Positions 60,901-64,000 of a stretch of DNA of 64,000 bases are shown piece by piece. Every line of letters starts with the position of its first letter. Positions within the stretch are counted from its first letter, which is position 1. The stretch is from Branchiostoma floridae (Eukaryota; Chordata; Leptocardii; Amphioxiformes; Branchiostomatidae), in NCBI RefSeq assembly GCF_000003815.2, contig NC_049980.1, positions 32,932,869 to 32,996,868 of the forward strand, read 5' to 3'. The notes beneath the pieces were generated by a model. It was not told where the DNA came from. It ran no database searches and saw only the letters and a list, made by a program, of their open reading frames with translations. Made by a program: the position numbers and the translations under genes.

Positions 60901-63607
60901 AAATGGAACTGGTGGAAAATATCAGATCTACCAAGGAGGTTTAAAAAAAACAAGTGATTTTTAACCTCCTTGGATCTACCAAGCGACGCTGGCTGGCGAG
61001 GTACCGGACTGGACTGGCGGTCATGCAGCTTCTACCCGGCCCGAATCATCCATGCAGGAAAATCTTCCAATAACTCATAGTTTTACAGCATGTGCAACAC
61101 TAGGAAATATATTCTACGTCTTTTTTAGATCCTCTGAGTAAGTTTTGTTGTTGTTGTTGTCGGGAGCCGTAATTTTCCGTGGCCGTATCTTGACATTCCC
61201 AGCTTAAATTCTCCCATAAATGCGGATATAAATGCATGCTTTCTCGAAAGACTATTGTAATTGTGTATTTCTTTACGAGAATATTGCAATGTAATTGTGG
61301 AATATAGCGTTTTTGTGCGTAGAAATGTAACATTTTTCATACAAAGAAATTTTGTTTGACGCGCGGGTGGGCGCAAGGCATCATGGGGCAGCAAAGAAAG
61401 AATTCTGCAGCTCGACCAATCAGAGCGCAGATCATAGAGGGGAACCCCCTACAGCTGTATGATCAACCAATCGGAGGTGCGTATTCCGGTCACGTGCACG
61501 TCCTGCACGCTTGCAGACGCTGAGCGGGCGTCATGGCGGCCGGAGTCGATTTAGCGCCGTATTTGACTGGTAAAACGCCCGGACACGATGTTTTATCATG
61601 TTTTAAAATGTGTTTTATAAGTTTATTAGACGCGCTTAGATGTCTGAGCTCTCGATACAAAAGAGGGTTAGTCTATTTGTCAGATACAAGTCCTGTCATG
61701 GCGCTCTCGATTTCAGAATGAAAAATTAATTACTTGCAAGCATGCGGCAAATCAAACTTTGGTTCCGACCCAGAAATATGTGACTGGGTCGCAAGCGTAA
61801 AAAAAGCCTGGAACTAGGCGGGCAGTCTTCAGTCCCAGTGCCGTTACAGATAGCGCCGAGCTGTAACCGTTAAAATTTGCCCGGCGTGCGGAGGGAGCGT
61901 AAAAAATCCCCGGCTTGCGCTGAGGAACTGGGCGGGCAGACTTCTGTCCCAGTGCCGTAGACTGGACAGCGCCGGGCACGTCGCTAGCGCTCGTGAAACA
62001 ACGCACACAATAACGTAATTGCTGTTTGTTTCACTAGGGGTGAAACCTTCATTTCACCACGTTTTACTCTTTTGTCACGTAGGTGCAAGATTCGCTTTCA
62101 CCCCTCCATATTTACATGGGAACAATGCGAATCCGGGTGACACATTTTCACCGTAGTTCACCGTGTTTCACCAACATTCACCCATTATAGGACGTTTTCA
62201 CCGTAACGGCCAGTGGTGGTGTGAGTACTCTCATCAATTGGGTGGTTATGTCAAACAACTAGTCCTAAATCGGGACATAAACTTTAAATTCCTGGTTACA
62301 TTATACCTTCTGTAAAGATGGAAGGATGCCTACTTACACCAAGGAAAATTCCCCTTGCTCTTTTTGACGAGAACAGCGGACCACGGCTTAAAGTGACCCG
62401 TCCTGTGGACTGTGGCCCTTTTCGTTAATGTGCATGTGGGAAGTGCTATACTGAACTGAATCGAAAATCGATTGGACACCAAATTTGGACATTAGAATTG
62501 CTGTATGTATGTTTGTGTACGTGTGTGAACTCCACTCACTATGTGGATTTATTCGCTGGTGAATGGCAAACAACTAGTCATAAATCAAATGATACTATAT
62601 ACACCTCAGGGCAGGGCATTAACCCTAAATTCCTTTCTGTGTTACAGAGCTGATCATCACGGCAGGAGGAGAAAACATCCCCCCGGTCCTCATCGAGGAC
62701 ACAGTGAAGGAGGAGCTGCCCATCATCAGCAACGCCATGCTCATCGGGGACAAGAGGAAGTTCCTCTCCTGTCTGCTCACGCCAAAGGTAAGGCTAACGA
62801 CACATTTCCAAACCAGCCCATTTGTAGAAACCTTTCCTGTCCTACTGTTGTGTTATCTGGGGTCACCATAAAGATCATCTCATCGGGGACAAGAGGAAGT
62901 TCCTCTCCTGTCTTCTTACTCCAAAGGTAAGGCTGACATAACAGTTCAAAACTGGGACCCACCCGGGCTGTTTGTGGAAACTTTTTTTTACGTTGATGCA
63001 GGTCAGACATCCAGGTAATAAGATTACCAAAAAGCAGTCACTCAAGCAACTGGATATGGCTTTGGAAACGGTCTAGATCTCTTTTGCATATCAGTTCACA
63101 GCTAGGATATGAAATATCTCTTCAACAAGATTTCTCCGGTGTCACTGACGAAAGACACCGGATGGCTGTCTGAAACATCTGACCGTTTCCAAAGTCATAT
63201 CCTATTGCTTGAGTAACTGCTTTTTGGCATGTTACCTTAGAACCTTAACTGAGGGTTGATGATTAACTTGCCCCCACCTCTGTGTCTCTTACCCTGTGGA
63301 GACGATTGCGTGACTTGGTTTGCCAGCCTATCTGGTGCGAGTCTTGTGACATGGCTGAACCAGCTTAGATGCCGCTTTTGAATTGTCACAGGCACAGGTT
63401 ATTGGTTCATTAACTAAGGGTTGATAATTAACTTTCCCCTCGCCTGTGACTGTTTGCCCCCAGGTTGAGATGGATGCGGAAACGGGAGCCCCGACAGACG
63501 ACCTGACCCAGCAGGCCATCGACTTCTGCCGGAAGGTGGGCAGCCAGGCCACCAAGGCCTCCGAGATCGCCGAGGGGCGAGACACCATCATCACCGAGGC
63601 CATCCAG
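45944..63607 (+). CDS. ACSBG: Long-chain acyl-CoA synthetase, bubblegum family (3' end outside window)
   Basis: Fifteen coding exons: 45944-46031, 47552-47602, 49541-49673, 50249-50369, 51157-51245, 52536-52656, 53353-53433, 53985-54134, 54793-54960, 55750-55931, 56671-56858, 58085-58194, 59752-59902, 62648-62787, 63464-63607. The joined frame is open for 639 codons and ends at a GTGAGG donor, so one or more 3' exons with the C-terminus lie beyond the window. The enzyme joins fatty acid, ATP and CoA to give acyl-CoA, AMP and PPi. Visible AMP-binding motifs: [17 protein letters not shown] in exon 8, [11 protein letters not shown] in exon 9, [11 protein letters not shown] in exon 11, [20 protein letters not shown] in exon 13, and [15 protein letters not shown] in exon 14. 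The substitution of bubblegum-type text such as YGMSESTG and AGGENIPP distinguishes it from ACSL enzymes. Start: the first ATG after a plausible acceptor at 45921, in a Ser/Asn/His-rich N-terminus; 5' UTR exons may lie upstream. Vertebrates have ACSBG1 and ACSBG2; orthology was not resolved. Confidence 0.95.
46587..46754. other. Assembly gap (N)
   Basis: 168 N after a poly-G run in ACSBG intron 1. Confidence 1.
46975..47205 (-). mobile_element. tRNA-derived SINE
   Basis: The minus strand reads AGTGGCTAGAAGAGTG (box A-like), GGTCGTGGGTTCCATTC (box B-like), CTTGGGAAAGGCACGTTGAA, ATGGGTACCTGACTTTG, then GGAGGAGCC...TTGGGCTCC. In ACSBG intron 1; related to the copies near 53.1 and 63.9 kb. Confidence 0.75.
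47757..48985 (-). pseudogene. 5'-truncated non-LTR retrotransposon reverse transcriptase
   Basis: About 410 codons stay open on the minus strand inside ACSBG intron 2, antisense to the host gene. Reverse transcriptase blocks are clear: [48 protein letters not shown] and the catalytic YADD within [11 protein letters not shown]. The first in-frame ATG is at 48812, but homology continues upstream to about 48985, where an in-frame TAG appears. No endonuclease domain is seen, so the copy is 5' truncated, as is usual for LINEs. The motif style resembles the CR1/jockey side of the non-LTR group; the clade is not settled. The lack of stops or frameshifts over 1.2 kb suggests a fairly young insertion. 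AATAAA-like sequence occurs downstream of the stop on the minus strand, near 47667. Confidence 0.88.
50797..51004. mobile_element. 'CTGTAAATGCA' MITE, copy 2 (TA target site)
   Basis: CTGTAAATGCAGAAATGTTC at the left and AACTTAAATGCATCTACAG at the right, flanked by TA. The interior AAAAGTCCCTTTTCCCGCTA matches copy 1 in reverse. In ACSBG intron 4. Confidence 0.85.
51246..51960 (+). repeat. CACT microsatellite with four partial copies of ACSBG exon 5
   Basis: The 3' half of exon 5, including its GCAGG|GTAGGT donor, recurs at about 51329-51387, 51549-51607, 51778-51836 and 51896-51951, separated by (CACT/CACA)n. Copies lack an acceptor. Copy 1 differs from the exon only at silent sites, copy 2 is identical, copies 3 and 4 carry amino-acid changes. 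Confidence 0.88.
52716..52923. mobile_element. MITE with CTGTAATTC termini (TA target site)
   Basis: CTGTAATTCCTGATTTTTTTC at the left and GTGAATTACAG at the right, TA on both flanks, AT-rich body. In ACSBG intron 6. Confidence 0.65.
53085..53240 (+). mobile_element. SINE tail fragment
   Basis: CTTGGGAAAGGCACTGAACA, ATGGGTACCTGACTTCAG, TTGGGAGGTAAAAGGTGGTG and TTGGGCTCCACCTTCC match the tail of the SINE at 46975-47205 in the opposite orientation. Confidence 0.7.
54636..54685 (+). pseudogene. Partial copy of the start of ACSBG exon 9
   Basis: CTTCCCCAGATCACGTG...CTCACTA repeats the acceptor and first codons of exon 9 (54793), then diverges. About 157 bp upstream of the real exon. Confidence 0.6.
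55062..55123 (+). pseudogene. Partial copy of the end of ACSBG exon 9
   Basis: Repeats the last 18 codons of exon 9 plus its GTAAGG donor. By eye there are six silent changes and two replacements (Ala to Thr, Asp to Gly). Confidence 0.8.
55633..55700 (+). pseudogene. Partial copy of the start of ACSBG exon 10
   Basis: GTTTCCAGGGTTCCCTTGTC...CTGAAGGAGCTC...GCCCTGCTGGGGGTGCCCAG repeats the acceptor and about 20 codons of exon 10 (55750). An in-frame or frameshifted TGA after GAGGTT breaks it. Confidence 0.75.
55984..56145 (+). mobile_element. LINE 3' end (5'-truncated)
   Basis: The sequence encodes [20 protein letters not shown] plus SV and a stop, a typical final stretch of a non-LTR reverse transcriptase frame. 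A short 3' UTR follows, with a terminal ATACAGATACAGAT repeat. In ACSBG intron 10. Confidence 0.65.
57311..57759. mobile_element. Harbinger-like MITE, copy 2 (TSD TGA)
   Basis: 449 bp starting GGCCACACCAATTTAATTTC and ending GAAATTAAATTGGTGTGGCC, flanked by TGA at 57308-57310 and 57760-57762. The interior matches copy 1 in reverse orientation (for example ACTGTACAGTAACAG and AAAGTAGTGTCAGTTTTTAT). It lies in an ACSBG intron. No coding capacity. Confidence 0.88.
58744..59093. mobile_element. hAT-like MITE (CAGGGCTCGAAATAC termini)
   Basis: CAGGGCTCGAAATAC at the left and GTATTTCGAGCCCTG at the right are perfect inverted ends; several GTGCAGGTA words are inside. CAGGG termini suggest hAT, but no clean 8-bp target duplication was found. 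Confidence 0.75.
59246..59740 (+). repeat. ~80-bp tandem copies of the start of ACSBG exon 13
   Basis: At least five copies of CCTTGTTCCCTTGGCCAG|GTGTGTTTCTACGG...GGTTACCTGAA precede the real exon at 59752. Each keeps the acceptor and about 17 codons, then reads AGATAAGACATAACTGA, a short deletion relative to the exon that leads to a stop. Confidence 0.88.
60244..62221. mobile_element. 2-kb TIR element (TSD TGA) in an ACSBG intron
   Basis: Terminal inverted repeats of about 47 bp: left CACCACCACTGGCTGTTACG...ATAATGGGTGAATG, right CATTCACCCATTATAGG...GGCCAGTGGTGGTG. TGA flanks both ends (60241-60243, 62222-62224). There is no transposase frame. The interior has promoter-like, CpG-rich sequence with two CCAAT boxes (about 61417 and 61465), a CACGTG E-box (61491-61496) and a Kozak-like GTCATGGCGGCC (61530-61541) opening a short frame. 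Probably non-autonomous, possibly with captured host sequence. Confidence 0.8.
60931..60973. repeat. Tiny hairpin AAGGAGGTTAAAAA, copy 2
   Basis: A 43-bp hairpin with CCAAGGAGGTTTAAA and TTTTTAACCTCCTTGG arms, inside the 2-kb TIR element. Confidence 0.8.
62878..62933 (+). pseudogene. Partial copy of the end of ACSBG exon 14
   Basis: Repeats the last 16 codons of exon 14 ([16 protein letters not shown]) with its GTAAGG donor. All differences seen are silent. No acceptor. Confidence 0.85.
63012..63240. mobile_element. 'GTTACTCAAGCAACTGG' palindromic element, full copy
   Basis: AAAAAGCAGTCACTCAAGCA, GGAAACGGTC and its complement (GACCGTTTCC...TTGCTTGAGTAACTGCTTTTT) form about 60-bp arms. An inner CCGGTGTC...GACACCGG hairpin is at the centre. 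In the last visible ACSBG intron. Confidence 0.8.
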
Positions 63608-63854
63608 GTGAGGGTTTGCACCATAGCAATCAGGCTCGGTCTGCCTAAACACGTCAAATGACTTCAATCCATTGGTTTGAAGATCAAAGCAATTTCTGGT
63701 CGCCATATTGGATCATCTGTGTTAGGAGTCTGCATGGAAAGTTTTCGATACCTTCTTCAGTCCACAGACGACAGTAAGATAAAACTGTGGATGTTGTACT
63801 TAAGTATAAAGTGGCTCATAGATTATAGCATAGCATAATCCAACTATTTTCTAA

Positions 63855-63960
63855 TTGCAGTTGGGGAGGTAAAATGTGGTGGATGCAGAGGGTTTGGTTC
63901 TGCTTTCCAATGCCGTGCCCCAGACACAGTGCATAACAACCTACGGGCTCAAAGACTAGG
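63855..63960 (+). mobile_element. SINE tail fragment
   Basis: GCAGTTGGGGAGGTAAAATG and GGTTTGGTTCTGCTTTCCAA correspond to the 3' part of the copy at 53085-53240. Confidence 0.55.
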
Positions 63961-64000
63961 GAGCTTCCTTAAGCTTTTTTTTTCTACTATTACAGTTCAT

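Noticed and set aside
16030..61620. Shared CATGTTTTAAAAYGTGTTTTAT at 16037 and 61592
   Set aside because: A 22-bp AT-rich match between the foldback interior and the 2-kb TIR element, with no similarity beyond it; likely chance.

Overview
The window is invertebrate animal DNA, most likely a lancelet (Branchiostoma). It holds intron-rich genes with GT/AG splicing, an animal acyl-CoA synthetase, a fibrinogen-related gene, interstitial TTAGGG arrays and a dense population of small palindromic transposons and tRNA-derived SINEs. The species call is inference. There are three assembly gaps (N runs).

Left part (about 1.9-19.0 kb, + strand): two tandem paralogous genes of 8 exons each. They encode small secreted proteins that I do not recognise. 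Each has a signal-peptide exon, then a three-exon alpha-helical module present twice, then a last exon. All internal introns are phase 1. The six internal exons have exactly the same lengths in the two genes (111, 75, 90, 105, 75, 93 nt). The second gene carries a long Ala/Pro/Gln-rich tail. This pair is the best candidate for an undescribed system. Its introns hold several palindromic MITE families, a foldback element built on 10-bp repeats, a pogo-like MITE beside a 21-bp minisatellite made of its terminus, and a near-perfect 96-bp hairpin.

Middle (20.6-27.0 kb, - strand): a complete 8-exon fibrinogen-related (FReD) gene with signal peptide, coiled coil and fibrinogen C-terminal domain. One exon is partly duplicated between telomere-like arrays. 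Downstream, 29.6-35.8 kb is a 6.1-kb foldback structure. Its arms are oppositely oriented arrays of about 90-bp units, each carrying a GTGTCA/TGACAC dyad, around a diverged centre with no convincing gene.

Right part: 35.8-45.9 kb is gene-poor and repeat-rich. From 45.9 kb to beyond the window end runs a + strand ACSBG (bubblegum-type long-chain acyl-CoA synthetase) gene; 15 coding exons (639 codons) are visible and the C-terminus lies outside. Its introns contain an antisense LINE reverse transcriptase fragment, LINE 3' ends, SINEs, several MITEs, a 2-kb TIR element with promoter-like sequence inside, and repeated partial copies of exon edges that keep their splice sites.

The genes do not form an operon or an obvious pathway. 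The two secreted helical paralogs form one cluster; the FReD and ACSBG genes appear to be unrelated neighbours.
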